Positions 7,371 to 17,800 of a stretch of DNA of 64,000 nt are shown here, piece by piece (positions within the stretch are counted from its first letter, which is position 1; each line of letters starts with the position of its first letter). The notes below the pieces were generated by a model. The model was not told the origin of the DNA. It saw only the letters and a list, made by a program, of their open reading frames with translations, and did not search any database. This DNA is from Bacteroidales bacterium (GTDB taxonomy: Bacteria; Bacteroidota; Bacteroidia; Bacteroidales; P3). Where the stretch lies: NCBI GenBank assembly GCA_017960475.1, contig JAGCZH010000040.1, positions 1-64,000 on the forward strand, read 5' to 3'. Position numbers and translations under genes: made by a program.

Positions 7371-9206
7371 ATGTCACAAGAACAGATTGTTAATAAGGAT
7401 GACCTTGTTATCCGATTTGCTGGTGACTCGGGCGACGGCATGCAGCTTTCAGGTACGCTGTTTTCCGACGCCAGTGCCCTTACAGGCAACGATATCGCCA
7501 CATTCCCAGACTATCCTGCCGAAATCCGCGCTCCGCACAACACTATTGCCGGTGTCAGCGGCTATCAGGTCCACGTAGGTTCTCATATCTACAGCTCAGG
7601 AGACAAATGCGACATACTCGTCGCCATGAATCCCGCCTCTTTCAAGTCTCAGCTGAAATGGGCCAAGAAGGGTGCCACAGTCATTGTCGACATGGACACT
7701 TTCACCGACGAGGCTGTCGAGAAGGCTGGCTATAAGGACAATCCTTTCACCGACGAGCTCGAACGTGCCTATACCATCGTCCGCGCACCTATCACTTCTT
7801 TCACCGCCAAAATCGGTGAGGCTCAGGGCGCCGACAAGAAAACCACCGAGAAATGCCGCAACATGTTTGCCCTCGGTATGATTTTCTACCTCACACACAA
7901 AACTCTCGAGAAAACTTTCGCTTATCTTGAGCGTAAGTTCGCCAAGAAACCTGAAGTGGTGAAGCTCAACAAGGCTGTCCTCACCGAAGGTTACGAATAT
8001 GCCGACAAGCTCGAGCTTATCCACTCGAAGATTGTCGAAGTGGCTCACGCTGAAATGCCTAAGGGTCGCTACCGCAATATCACCGGTAACGTTGCCACCG
8101 CTTGGGGTCTTCTCGCCGCCAGCGAGCGCAGTGGTCGTCGCCTCTTCCTCGGCAGTTATCCTATCACCCCCGCCACCGACGTTATGGTTGAGCTGGCAAA
8201 GCACAAATCGCTGGGTGCCCGCGTCTTCCAGGCTGAAGACGAGATAGCCGGCATCTGCTCCGCCATCGGTGCCTCTTTCGCTGGCGCCCTGGCTTGCACC
8301 TCCACCTCTGGCCCTGGCCTGTCGTTGAAGAGCGAAGCCCTTGGTCTCGCTGTCATGACCGAGCTTCCTCTCGTTGTAGTCGACGTGCAGCGCGGCGGCC
8401 CCTCAACAGGTCTGCCTACCAAGACCGAGCAGAGCGACCTTGCTCAGGCTCTCTATGGCCGCAACGGTGAGGCTCCTCTCGTAGTCGTCGCCGCCAGCAG
8501 CAGCGCCAACTGCTTCTACTGGGCTTACACCGCCGCCAAGTTGGCTCTCGAGCACATGACCCCCGTCATCCTGCTCACCGACGGCTATCTGGGCAACGGC
8601 TCTCAGCTGTTCCGCATCCCCAAGGTTGCCGATCTGCCTGCAATCACTCCTCGTCTGGCAAAACCCAACGATCCAAACTTCCGTCCTTTCCGCCGCGACC
8701 CAGAGACTTTCGCCCGCGAATGGGCTCTCCCAGGCATGGAAGGTCTCCGTCACCGCGTAGGCGGCCTCGAGAAATGCCCCGACGGCCCTCTCAGCACCGA
8801 TCCCGAGAACCACGCTCTTATGACCTACAACCGTCAGGAAAAGGTTAACCGCGTCGCCAACTACATTCCCGACCAAGAGGTTACCGGCGATCCCGACGCT
8901 GACCTGCTAGTCGTTGGCTGGGGCGGCACCAGTGGCGCCCTCACCCTCGCCGTCGAGGAGATGAACAAGGAAGGCAAGAAAGTGGCTTACACTCACTTCA
9001 ACTACATCTGCCCGCTGCCTAAGAACACCGGCGATATCCTGCGCAAATACAAGAAGATTGTTGTGTGCGAACTCAACAACGGCCAGTTCGCAGGCTATCT
9101 GCGCACCCAGTTCCCCGAATGCACAATGACCCAGTACAACAAGATTATGGGTCTGCCTTTCGAGGTCGGCGAGCTTAAAGAGTATTTTAATAGTTTAATT
9201 GGTTGA
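7371..9206 (+). CDS. korA: 2-oxoacid:ferredoxin oxidoreductase, fused gamma/alpha subunit (KorA type)
   Basis: Large subunit of the 2-oxoglutarate (or related 2-oxoacid) ferredoxin oxidoreductase that interconverts 2-oxoglutarate and succinyl-CoA with ferredoxin, central to anaerobic Bacteroidota metabolism. 611 residues: N-terminal gamma domain about 10-190 (FAGDSGDGMQLSGTLFSD; PAEIRAPHNT), then the alpha pyrimidine-binding domain from about 230 (GSYPITPATDVMVEL, FQAEDEIAGICSAIGASFAG, TSTSGPGLSLKSEALGLA), then domain II with LVVGWGGTSGA. The gamma-alpha fusion is the usual arrangement in this phylum. korB follows 62 bases later on the same strand. Exact 2-oxoacid specificity is inferred from the family. 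Confidence 0.93.
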   Translation: MSQEQIVNKDDLVIRFAGDSGDGMQLSGTLFSDASALTGNDIATFPDYPAEIRAPHNTIAGVSGYQVHVGSHIYSSGDKCDILVAMNPASFKSQLKWAKKGATVIVDMDTFTDEAVEKAGYKDNPFTDELERAYTIVRAPITSFTAKIGEAQGADKKTTEKCRNMFALGMIFYLTHKTLEKTFAYLERKFAKKPEVVKLNKAVLTEGYEYADKLELIHSKIVEVAHAEMPKGRYRNITGNVATAWGLLAASERSGRRLFLGSYPITPATDVMVELAKHKSLGARVFQAEDEIAGICSAIGASFAGALACTSTSGPGLSLKSEALGLAVMTELPLVVVDVQRGGPSTGLPTKTEQSDLAQALYGRNGEAPLVVVAASSSANCFYWAYTAAKLALEHMTPVILLTDGYLGNGSQLFRIPKVADLPAITPRLAKPNDPNFRPFRRDPETFAREWALPGMEGLRHRVGGLEKCPDGPLSTDPENHALMTYNRQEKVNRVANYIPDQEVTGDPDADLLVVGWGGTSGALTLAVEEMNKEGKKVAYTHFNYICPLPKNTGDILRKYKKIVVCELNNGQFAGYLRTQFPECTMTQYNKIMGLPFEVGELKEYFNSLIG

Positions 9207-9268
9207 TTTTCAGAACATCTAGAATTAAATGGCAACGCTATCATTTCTAGAATAAAAAATTAAATATC

Positions 9269-10300
9269 ATGAGTGAAAGACATTTTGTTCCGAAATCGGA
9301 CATCGAATATACAAAGGCCGACTTCACCAGCGACCAGATGGTGAAGTGGTGCCCTGGCTGTGGTGACCACGCCATCCTTTCGTCGCTGCTCAATACCTTC
9401 CCCAAGACACATACCAAAAAAGAGAATGTCGTCATGGTGTCTGGTATCGGCTGCTCGTCACGTATCCCTTATTATGTGGACACCTATGGTTTCCACAGCA
9501 TCCATGGCCGCGCATGCGCCATCGCTACAGGTGTAAAACTCGCCAACCCCGCTCTCAGCGTCTGGGTTAACATGGGCGACGGTGACTCAATGGCTATCGG
9601 TGGCAACCACCTCATCCACGCAATCCGCCGTAACCAGGATCTCAACATCACCATTTTTAACAACGAGATTTACGGTCTCACCAAAGGTCAGTATAGTCCT
9701 ACCACCAAGTTCGGCCAGGTCACCAAGACCTCGCCCTATGGCACCATCGACTATCCCTTCAATCCTGGTGAGTTGGTAATGGGTGCCCAGGGTACATTCT
9801 TCGCTCGTACCCTCGACTGCGTGCCTGCTCTCACCACCGACGTTATGCTCCATGCTGCCCAGCACGACGGCGCATCGGTTGTAGAGGTTCTTCAGAACTG
9901 TATGATCTTTAACGATAAGACTCATGCCGCCATCACCGACCGCGCTGTTCGTGACGACCGCACCATCGTCCTTGAGCACGGCAAACCTATGATTTACGGC
10001 AAAGAGAAAAACAAAGGTCTCCGTTTCAATGGCCGCCAGCTTGAGTCGGTAACCATCGGCGAGAACGGTATCACCATCGACGACATCATGGTTCACGACG
10101 AGACTATCGAGGATACCGGCATCCACATGATGCTCGCTCACATGGGTGGCGATCTTCCTGTCGCTCTCGGCGTCATCCGCAACGTCAAGAAGACCTCCTA
10201 CACTCAGCTGTATGAGGATCAGATGGACGAGCAAATGCAGAACGGCAAATACAAGAGCGTCGACGATCTGCTCAACAGCGGCGACACTTGGGAGGTGTGA
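9269..10300 (+). CDS. korB: 2-oxoacid:ferredoxin oxidoreductase, beta subunit (KorB type)
   Basis: Thiamine-diphosphate subunit; partners with KorA just upstream. 343 residues. MVKWCPGCGDHAILS carries the conserved CPGCG motif, and the TPP/Mg signature runs from GDGDSMAIGGNH to NNEIYGLTKGQYSPT, followed by TSPYGTIDYPFNP. There is no room for a separate ferredoxin-like delta subunit between the genes, consistent with two-subunit Kor enzymes. A terminator follows at 10317-10376. Confidence 0.93.
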   Translation: MSERHFVPKSDIEYTKADFTSDQMVKWCPGCGDHAILSSLLNTFPKTHTKKENVVMVSGIGCSSRIPYYVDTYGFHSIHGRACAIATGVKLANPALSVWVNMGDGDSMAIGGNHLIHAIRRNQDLNITIFNNEIYGLTKGQYSPTTKFGQVTKTSPYGTIDYPFNPGELVMGAQGTFFARTLDCVPALTTDVMLHAAQHDGASVVEVLQNCMIFNDKTHAAITDRAVRDDRTIVLEHGKPMIYGKEKNKGLRFNGRQLESVTIGENGITIDDIMVHDETIEDTGIHMMLAHMGGDLPVALGVIRNVKKTSYTQLYEDQMDEQMQNGKYKSVDDLLNSGDTWEV

Positions 10301-10316
10301 TCCTCTCTGAATAGAG

Positions 10317-10376
10317 AATAGTGATTCGTGAGATGACGAAATAATGCAAGTCGCTCATGAATCACTATTTTTTTTA
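10317..10376 (+). terminator. korAB terminator
   Basis: Stem of 16 positions (10317-10332 with 10354-10369, AATAGTGATTCGTGAG/CTCATGAATCACTATT) followed by a run of eight or more T. It starts 16 bases past the korB stop. Confidence 0.85.
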
Positions 10377-10436
10377 TAATCATAGCAAATCCAGGACATT
10401 GCTGATTGCCTGGAATAAAAAAACAACTATTACATT

Positions 10437-10892
10437 ATGAAACTAGCCGAAGCCCTCAGCATCAGAAAAGATCTTCAAAAACGCATCGCTCAGCTCCAGA
10501 GCCGCATCTCCAATAATGTCAAGGTTCAGGAAGGTGACGACCCTGTTGAGAACCCCGACGACTTGATGAAAGAGCTCAACTCTTGCTTTAAACAACTGGA
10601 GGAATACATTTGGCGTATCAATGCCACCAATATGCATGTCAAAAACGCCAAAGGTGTCTCTTTGACACAACTTATGGCTCAGCGTGATGTTCTCACCATG
10701 CGTGTCAACACTCTGCGTGGACTCTTCAACTCGGCGTCGGAGAACCAGAACCGCTACTCGCAGTCGGAGATTAAGATGGTCACCGTTGTCGATGTCAAGA
10801 AACTTGGCAAGCAGGTCGACGATCTTTCCGCAAAACTCCGTGTTCTCGATATGGAGATACAGGCTCTGAATTTCTCTTCCGAGCTGTTGTGA
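10437..10892 (+). CDS. DIP1984 family protein
   Basis: 151 residues. The start MKLAEALSIRKDLQKRIAQL, the LNSCFKQLEEYIWRINATN segment and LTQLMAQRDVLTMRVNTLR fit the DIP1984 family (sometimes labelled septicolysin, without functional proof in bacteria like this). Almost entirely helical with long heptad-like stretches and no signal peptide, so a cytosolic helical-bundle protein is likely. It has no obvious operon partners. Confidence 0.8.
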   Translation: MKLAEALSIRKDLQKRIAQLQSRISNNVKVQEGDDPVENPDDLMKELNSCFKQLEEYIWRINATNMHVKNAKGVSLTQLMAQRDVLTMRVNTLRGLFNSASENQNRYSQSEIKMVTVVDVKKLGKQVDDLSAKLRVLDMEIQALNFSSELL

Positions 10893-11135
10893 CTCGCTGC
10901 CGACAAGGTTTTATTTATTTGCGAAACAATTCTATTCCTCTCACGAGTAGGGCGAACCGGATTTTTATCAGAACCGCATAGGGTTTGTATGCCGTTGTCG
11001 GAGTCGACGGCTTTGTTTCCTGTCAAAGGAACATCACGGCGCACACTCAGCATAATGGCATGTGAATGCATAGTTCACGATTCACGAGGCATTACCAACC
11101 GGTTGACTATTCGATGAGAGGGATTTTTTTTGATT

Positions 11136-12950
11136 ATGAACGATAACGACAAATCTAAAATGGGAGTTTTTGGCTTGCTGCGCAAGCTGCTTCCCTATGT
11201 GCTTCCCTACCGTTGGCTCCTTCTCGCGGCTTTGTTGCTCACGGCTTTGGGAGCAATGATGTCGCAGGTCAACGCTATTGTCCTCGACCGCGCTGTCGAC
11301 GCCATCAATGGTCTGCTCCACATCGAGGGCGGCTTTGAGTGGGGGAGAGCGGCGCGTCTGCTGCTTGTGGTCAGTTCGGTGCTGATAGGCAAAGAGATAT
11401 TGGCTGCGGTGATTACTTTTGGACAACGTATTTTTGGTGAGAAGATCCGTATCAATGTCAGCCGTGACTTCTCTTTGCGTGTCGTGGACAGGATACTCTC
11501 TTTCCGGATGGCTTTCTTCAGCAGCGAAGGCAACGAGGCTGGCAAAGTGCAGACCCGTATCGACCGTGGCGTTATGAGCCTCAGCAATACCGTTAAGAAC
11601 TTCTTTATCGACATTCTGCCTCTCTTCACCAGCGCCATAATGGCTCTCGTTCTCATGTTTGCCGCCAACATCTATGTCGGCATGGTGGCATTGGCTATTA
11701 TCCCTGTCTATTTCTGGATCACAGCTCGCCAAGGGGTTCGTATGAAGGGTTGGCGTAGACGGGTCTTCGGCACTCATCAGGCTCTCAACCACGGCATCAT
11801 GAATATTCTTGAGAGCATGAATGTCATCAAGTCGTTCAACAGGGAAAGGGTAGAGGCCGACCGTCAAGCCGCATTGCAGAACGACAGCACGGTGCAGCAA
11901 ATGCAGACACGACGCATCTCTTTTCTTTTCGAGGGTTTGAAAAGCTTTGTTGAACAGATAGGCACGGTGCTCATCATTATTCTTACCGCCTACCTGGTGC
12001 TTATCGACTATCCTGGCATGTCGATAGGAAAGATAATGTATCATGTGTTGCTTTTCAGCAATGTCAGCGCCCCTATTAGACAATTGCACAGAATCTACGA
12101 CGACCTCAACGACGCGCTGATATATGCCGAGGGTTTCTTCGGTCTCCTCGAGGCCGACGAGGAGGTGGAGCCTTCAGGGGCCTATAAGAGCGAAAAAGTG
12201 ATGGGACGTTTCGAACTCAAAAATGTCGAGTTCACCTATCCCAGCGGCACACATGCCATTAACAACTTGACGATGACTATAGAGCCTGGCAAGACAACGG
12301 CTTTGGTCGGCCTCAGTGGCGCTGGCAAAAGCACCATTGTCAATCTTCTTGACAAATTCTACTCTCCCGACAGCGGCACTGTGACCCTCGACGGCGTTGA
12401 CCTGAAGGAATGGGATACCGCGGCTTTGCGTGACAATATAGGTCTGGTGTTGCAGAAAAACCATATCTTTAGCGGCTCGATAGAGGAAAATATCCGCTAC
12501 GGCAAGCCCTCGGCAACACGCCAAGAGGTGGAGCAGGCGGCAAAACAGGCCTATATCTATGACCAGATTGTCGCTTTGCCCGACGGCTTCGAGTCGCAGG
12601 CTTTGAATCTTAGCGGTGGACAGCAGCAGCGAATAGCCATTGCGCGTATGTTCCTGAAAAACCCACCCATCATCTTCCTCGACGAACCTACAGCCAGCCT
12701 TGACGCTATAGCCACCGAACAAATCAAAAACTCTATTGACGCCATCAAACAGGGTCGCACGGTGGTGATCATCAGTCATAATATCGGGCAGATAATCGAT
12801 TCTGACGAGATCTATGTCCTCGACAAGGGTAGTGTCGTACAACATGGAACCCCCGATGATGTCTACCATCAAGGGGGGCTCTATAAACAGATTTTCGACG
12901 CCAGCGCGCGCAGCATGAATGCCGACAAAATTGCCTCAGTCCTCGGCTGA
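11136..12950 (+). CDS. ABC transporter, fused permease and ATPase (exporter type)
   Basis: Half-transporter of about 604 residues that should work as a homodimer in the inner membrane. N-terminal six-helix membrane domain about 10-320, ATPase domain about 345-600 with Walker A GLSGAGKST (near 392), signature LSGGQQQR (near 491), Walker B IIFLDEPTASLD and the H-loop ISHN. The frame also has a TTG two codons earlier; I prefer the ATG at 11136. It belongs to the MsbA/lipid-exporter-like group, but the substrate is unknown. The cyclic glucan synthase-like gene is 2 kb further on the other strand; a link to glucan export (NdvA/ChvA style) is possible but only speculation. The 240 bases upstream hold no gene. 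Confidence 0.88.
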   Translation: MNDNDKSKMGVFGLLRKLLPYVLPYRWLLLAALLLTALGAMMSQVNAIVLDRAVDAINGLLHIEGGFEWGRAARLLLVVSSVLIGKEILAAVITFGQRIFGEKIRINVSRDFSLRVVDRILSFRMAFFSSEGNEAGKVQTRIDRGVMSLSNTVKNFFIDILPLFTSAIMALVLMFAANIYVGMVALAIIPVYFWITARQGVRMKGWRRRVFGTHQALNHGIMNILESMNVIKSFNRERVEADRQAALQNDSTVQQMQTRRISFLFEGLKSFVEQIGTVLIIILTAYLVLIDYPGMSIGKIMYHVLLFSNVSAPIRQLHRIYDDLNDALIYAEGFFGLLEADEEVEPSGAYKSEKVMGRFELKNVEFTYPSGTHAINNLTMTIEPGKTTALVGLSGAGKSTIVNLLDKFYSPDSGTVTLDGVDLKEWDTAALRDNIGLVLQKNHIFSGSIEENIRYGKPSATRQEVEQAAKQAYIYDQIVALPDGFESQALNLSGGQQQRIAIARMFLKNPPIIFLDEPTASLDAIATEQIKNSIDAIKQGRTVVIISHNIGQIIDSDEIYVLDKGSVVQHGTPDDVYHQGGLYKQIFDASARSMNADKIASVLG

Positions 12951-12964
12951 TATCTGGATCTTTG

Positions 12965-13396
12965 TTATCTCAGTTTGAACTGGATGGGGAGGGTGAACTC
13001 GGTGCGGACAGGTTTGCCTCTTTGTTTGCCTGGTTTCCAGCGAGGCATTCTTTTGACGACACGAACAGCTTCTTCGTCACATCCGCCACCGATTTTGCGA
13101 ATCGCCTTGACATTGCTTATAGTGCCGTCTTTCTCAACAACAAACTTCACTACCACGGTACCTTGAATGCCATTTTCAAGGGCATCTTTGGGATATTTGA
13201 TGTTGGCACCGAGGTATTTGTACATATTATCCTCACCATTAGGAAATTCTGGAAAATCTTCAACAAAAACGAAGATTTCTTCTTCAACTTCATTTACGAC
13301 GGTATCTTCTATAACCACCTGGGCCTGAATGGTGCTGTAGGAAAGCAGCATTGCTGCAATTGTTAAAAGGCTTTTCAAAAAGGTTGTTTTTTTCAT
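12965..13396 (-). CDS. Secreted TonB C-terminal domain protein
   Basis: 143 residues. Signal peptide about 1-25 (KSLLTIAAMLLSYSTIQAQ), then an acidic segment, then a TonB-C domain: YPKDALENGIQGTVVVKFVV, EKDGTISNVKAIRKIGGGCDEEAVRVVKRMPRWKPG and FTLPIQFKLR, very similar to the C-terminal domains of Bacteroidota energy transducers. Unlike real TonB it has no retained membrane anchor or proline-rich linker, so a periplasmic role other than energy transfer is likely. It converges with the ABC transporter, with 14 bases between the two stop codons. Confidence 0.85.
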   Translation of the reverse strand: MKKTTFLKSLLTIAAMLLSYSTIQAQVVIEDTVVNEVEEEIFVFVEDFPEFPNGEDNMYKYLGANIKYPKDALENGIQGTVVVKFVVEKDGTISNVKAIRKIGGGCDEEAVRVVKRMPRWKPGKQRGKPVRTEFTLPIQFKLR

Positions 13397-13447
13397 GTTT
13401 TTGGGATTTGAGGGGTTTTATATAATATAATTGTTTTATATTTTTTT

Positions 13448-13687
13448 GTTCCGCCCCTTCGGGGCTCATATGTGTTTTTTTACTGTTCAGGAGCTTACGC
13501 TCCTGCCTGTGTTGTTCCGCCCCTTCGGGGCTTATGGAATTTTACGTTAACCTTTAACCTTTAATAGTAATCTAAGAGATATCTTTAACCTTTAACCTTT
13601 AATAGTACTCTAAGAGACATTTTTAAACTTAAAACATAAAACGTTAAACGTTATTAGTACTCTAAGAGACATTTTTAAACTTAAAAC
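13448..13687. repeat. Intergenic repeat cluster (short palindromes and direct repeats)
   Basis: The 306-base gap between the TonB-C gene and the TIGR04076 gene has no ORF but much structure: two copies of GTTCCGCCCCTTCGGGGCT (13448-13466, 13514-13532), each forming a GCCCC/GGGGC hairpin; a 7-bp perfect hairpin CAGGAGC/GCTCCTG (13488-13505); and a 33-base perfect direct repeat beginning TAGTACTCTAAGAGACAT (13603-13635 and 13655-13687), with a third diverged copy at 13563-13583. AAACnTTTA low-complexity sequence fills the rest. Confidence 0.8.
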
Positions 13688-13702
13688 GTTAAACTTTAAA
13701 CC

Positions 13703-14008
13703 TTACTTTTCAACTCGTTCAATAAGAAAGCTAACTGGTCGGAATCCGTCGTTGCAGCTAATCATGGCGCTGTTGGGGTTCTTCATCCATCCGTCGTAGA
13801 AGTTGCCGTGTCCATTTGCCAGTTCCTCAACAAACCACCGCATCGACATCCAGGCGCTGTCGCACATACCCTCAGGCTTTTGTCCTTCAATGCTGACCCA
13901 ACTGTCGCCTTCGCTAATGTCGCAAGTGTGCTCAATAGGGTTTTCATACACATCTTGCAGGTCTTTGTAGTCGGCTTTGCGTATGGCAGTGATTTTTACG
14001 TTGTACAT
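13703..14008 (-). CDS. TIGR04076 family protein
   Basis: 101 residues from the ATG at 14008 (MYNVKITAIRKADYKDLQDV). This start, the CDISEGDSWVSIEG segment and the CNDGFRPVSFLIER ending are the pattern of TIGR04076 proteins, small cytosolic proteins of unknown function in anaerobes. The frame is open 25 codons further upstream, but that extension overlaps the end of the next gene's untranslated region and has unlike composition. Several cysteines (in GMCDSAW, CDISEG, ISCNDG) are typical of the family. Confidence 0.75.
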   Translation of the reverse strand: MYNVKITAIRKADYKDLQDVYENPIEHTCDISEGDSWVSIEGQKPEGMCDSAWMSMRWFVEELANGHGNFYDGWMKNPNSAMISCNDGFRPVSFLIERVEK

Positions 14009-14057
14009 TTTTCTGTGATTTAGAGGTGCGAGCGACAACGAGTCCAAGCCAACAGGC

Positions 14058-14843
14058 TTATTTCTTGCTCTTCGCCATCTCACGAGCTATTATTTTATTA
14101 TATTCCATCATCTCCTTTTCAATATCACTATTATTGCTGTTTGAACTCTTGTTGACATATTGATCAGGATTATATGTTTTTCCGCCGCTTTTAGCACTGC
14201 TTTCTTTGGGTGTCGACACTTTCTTGGGTTGGCTTTGCTGCTTTTTGTATTGTGCGGCATTGATGTTGAAATGAGCGGCACAATAGTCGACGGCGGACTC
14301 TTTTTCGCTGCAGTCTCTCTGCAGTTCATTGTTGTCGTCGGTCTTCACAGTGCATTTGAAGCTTTCAAGCATTTTTTTAGCCAGATTGATATCGTCGGTG
14401 TTGACGGCTAACTCAAGAGTGTATCTGCACATTTTGTTGTAGGCTTCGACATACTTGTTGTAGGGCTCGTACTCGCTGTAATATTTTGACTCTTTGCCTT
14501 CCACAGGTATTTCCGACAGCAACAATGGTATTTTTTTGATTGCGGACTCAGGCTGGTTGTTGACAATGTCTTTGATCTCATCGCGGTAAAGGCCTTCTAG
14601 GGCATTGTAGTAATCTTCGTTGCTTTCGCCAATAAAAACTCTCAACTCGTTCAGCATGTTGTGAGCTCCCACATAATTGCCTTTTTGAGAGTGGGATATG
14701 ATCTCCTCGCTATAGTCCGCGATTTTCTGTTTCTTCTCCTCCTCTTTCTTACCTGTTGAATAATCGTCATATATATAGTATCCAATTATTATTATGGCGA
14801 TGATGAAAACAGCTTTCAGTAATGTTACAATAATGTTTTTCAT
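14058..14843 (-). CDS. Membrane-anchored protein of unknown function
   Basis: 261 residues. An N-terminal membrane segment (TLLKAVFIIAIIIIGYYIY, about 8-26) is followed by a long, charged, helical exported or cytosolic region with TPR-like spacing and a Ser/Asn/Lys-rich C-terminus (QPKKVSTPKESSAKSGGK). I do not recognise a named family. It lies 54 bases downstream of the giant glucan synthase-like gene on the same strand, so the two are probably one operon; a support role in glucan synthesis is an inference from position only. Confidence 0.6.
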   Translation of the reverse strand: MKNIIVTLLKAVFIIAIIIIGYYIYDDYSTGKKEEEKKQKIADYSEEIISHSQKGNYVGAHNMLNELRVFIGESNEDYYNALEGLYRDEIKDIVNNQPESAIKKIPLLLSEIPVEGKESKYYSEYEPYNKYVEAYNKMCRYTLELAVNTDDINLAKKMLESFKCTVKTDDNNELQRDCSEKESAVDYCAAHFNINAAQYKKQQSQPKKVSTPKESSAKSGGKTYNPDQYVNKSSNSNNSDIEKEMMEYNKIIAREMAKSKK

Positions 14844-14897
14844 TATATTTCCTGTTGATATTCTTGAATATTCAATGTGGTATCTCTACAGCCTGTT

Positions 14898-17800
14898 TTA
14901 TTCGATGTTTATTTCATGCTCTTTGCCGTCGTCGACAAGTGCTATTTGGGTAGGATCGGACTTACTGTTGGCGGCGCGGCTATAGTTGATGATATAGCTG
15001 CTTGAGCCGTGACGGTAGCGGATTTTGAATCCGGGCCAGTCGGTGGGAATATGCGGGTCTATGGTCAGTTTGTCGCCATCTTTGTGCAGACCCAGAATAT
15101 TCTCGATTCCAGTTTTGTATGCCCATGATGCCGAGCCGGTATACCACGTCCATCCGCCGCGACCCGGGTGTTGCGGATTGCTGTAGATATCCGCGGCCAT
15201 ACAATATGGCTCCACCTTGTATTTAAGCACATCGGCAAGTGAGTGGGTCCGGTGTATTGGGTTGATGATAGAGTAGAGATAGTAAGCCATGTCGTTGCGA
15301 CCCTCTTTCAGCTGAGCCATGATGTACCACATGGCGCCATGAGTGTACTGACCTCCATTTTCGCGCACACCCACAGGATAGTTCATGATATATCCCGGCG
15401 ACGGCTGCGAGTCGGAGGAAGCGTGCCATTGGAAAGCAGGAGTCAGGAGTTGTATGATCTCATGCTCACGGTTCACCAGACGGTTGTCGGTTTCACGCAT
15501 AACACTCTCTTTCTGCTCTTTGGTGGCGACATCGGTAAGTATGCTCCATGCCTGGCAGATGAGGTCGATCTGGCATTCTGTGTTGTTGCGGCTTCCCATG
15601 GGGTCGCCATTGTCATAGTATGCGCGTAGGAACCAAGCGCCGTCCCATGCTGTTTTCTGTATGGCGTCGACCAAACGCTGGCGGAAGTCAGAGAGCTCTT
15701 TGCAGTAGCTCAGGTCGGCGTTGGATGCCATCTGTGTAAGCTGCTCCATCTTTGGCAGCAGGTCGCAGAGGAAAAACGCCACCCATACACTCTCACCTTT
15801 ACCCTCGACACCGACATGGCTCATGCCGTCGTTCCAGTCGCCGCAACCCATGAGGGGAAGACCATGAGAGCCTATGCGGTTCATGGCGCGGTTCACGGCA
15901 CGGCGCAGGTGCTCGTAAAGCGAGGCGTATTCGAAAGAGGCGTCGCGCTCGCTGTCGCTTTCAATGAAAGTGCCGCTGCGATAGTTCATGCCGCGTTCCG
16001 CCTCGCCAGGAGTCAGCTGATCGGCTTGGCAGAAAGGCACCATGACGTTGAGGATGGAGGTGTCGCCAGTGACAGAGACATACTGGTGTGTGACGAAGAC
16101 AAGCCACAGGTAGTCGTCGCTGAATGTCGTGCGTGCTCCGAGGTGCATGCTCTCGTGCCACCAGTGCAGCACGTCGCCTTCGGCGAACTGGTGCGCGGCG
16201 TGATCCAGAATTTGCTTGCGGGCATAATCCGGGTTGCTGTATAGAATGCTCATCACATCCTGTAGCTGGTCACGGAATCCTGTGGCGCCGCCGACTTGAT
16301 AGAAACCTGCGCGGGCAAAGAGACGCGAGGCATACACTTGATAGAGGTACCAGCGGTTAAGCATATAGTCCAGGCTGCGGTCGGGAGTCTCAACCTGAAT
16401 GAAAGAGAGCTTCTCGTTCCAGTAGTCGACCACTTTGTCGAATTCGGAATAAATATCCTTTATCGAAGTAATAGGAGCGAGCTCCTTGTTGTCCAATTCG
16501 TCCAATTGGCACACAGAGATGATGAAAGCCACCTCCTTCTCGCCCTGGGCTGGGACGTCGAGAGTTAATCCTATGCGTTTTCTGTTGGGGTAGTCGAGCG
16601 ACACATCGGTCAGAGGCTCCGACGCCGTTAGTCTCAGCACAGTGTCGCGGTAGACAGGGTGATAGACATTGCGCACCAACAGAGAGTTTGTGCTTGCGTC
16701 CCAACGGGAATACAGGTAGCGGGCGGTATCTTCCTCACAAACGCCCATGACCAGTTTGAAGACCATGTCGAGCTCCAGCTCACGTTGTTTCTCGGAGTTG
16801 TTGCTGACACGTATCTGGTAGTATTTCTCCATGCGCTCTTTGGCAACAAAGAGACGCACGTCGATCTTCAAGTCACCGTATTGGGCGTCGAATGCCGACC
16901 AGCCTTGACTGTGGCGGGCTGTGGCGGGCACAAATTGCTGTTTGTCGATCAGCAGCATTTCGCTGGCGTTGTCCCTCACGATGTCGTTGCTCCAGCCCGT
17001 CAACTTAAACTGTTGGGCGTTGTAGGCGAAGGTGAAACCAGCCATAGTCGAGCTCACCACGCAGCCAAACACGCCTCGTCCGTTGGCTTTGGCAATGTCG
17101 CCGGCGCCGGCGATGACGTTGACCCATGGCATTGGAGTGTTGGTGTTGGTGACCACATAGTCGCAAGGACCCGCATTGTTGGATGTACTGTCACCCTTAC
17201 GGTTGCGTTCCACATCGAAGCCGCCGTATTGATTATAGAAGTCCAAGTCGCTCCATACCCTGAAGTCTTTCTTGGGTCGTAGAGGAGGATATTCTATTTT
17301 GTGCTGATAGTGCTGGTATTCGGTCTCCAGATCTTGCAGCTGCTGTTCGATTCTCACACCATTGCGGGTGTTGAAACAGACTCTGGCGACAGTGTGAAGC
17401 AGGGTGCGCTCATCGGCGGATAGGTCGTCGCCGTTGATGACATATACATGTCCGGCGTCGCTGTGTGGCGCCCACAGGTGCTCGGTGTCGGCCATGCTGC
17501 GGATAAAATGAGTCAGACCCTCGCGTTGTGACTGAGGAACGTTGTTGATGAAGACCAAGTCCAGATATAGCCCACGCACTTTATAGTATTCGAAAGCCCT
17601 GAGCATCTCTTTTGCAAATCCCGAGTGGTCGGCGCTGTCTATCTCCATGAGAAGAATGGCGAGGTCGCCGCTTATGCCAAAACGCCACAGAGAGCTTTGC
17701 GACAAGCGATTCTGAGCCAGAATCTCGTTGCGATGAGAGCCTAATGTCGCTGTCTGTGCCATGTATTTGGCAATATTGCAGTAGAGACGCATCTGTGATC

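Noticed and set aside
11082..12089. 335-residue minus-strand open frame
   Set aside because: Antisense shadow of the ABC transporter membrane domain.
11136..12950. Dedicated cyclic glucan exporter (NdvA/ChvA)
   Set aside because: Only proximity supports it; it is on the opposite strand, separated by three genes and a repeat spacer, and generic exporters look alike.
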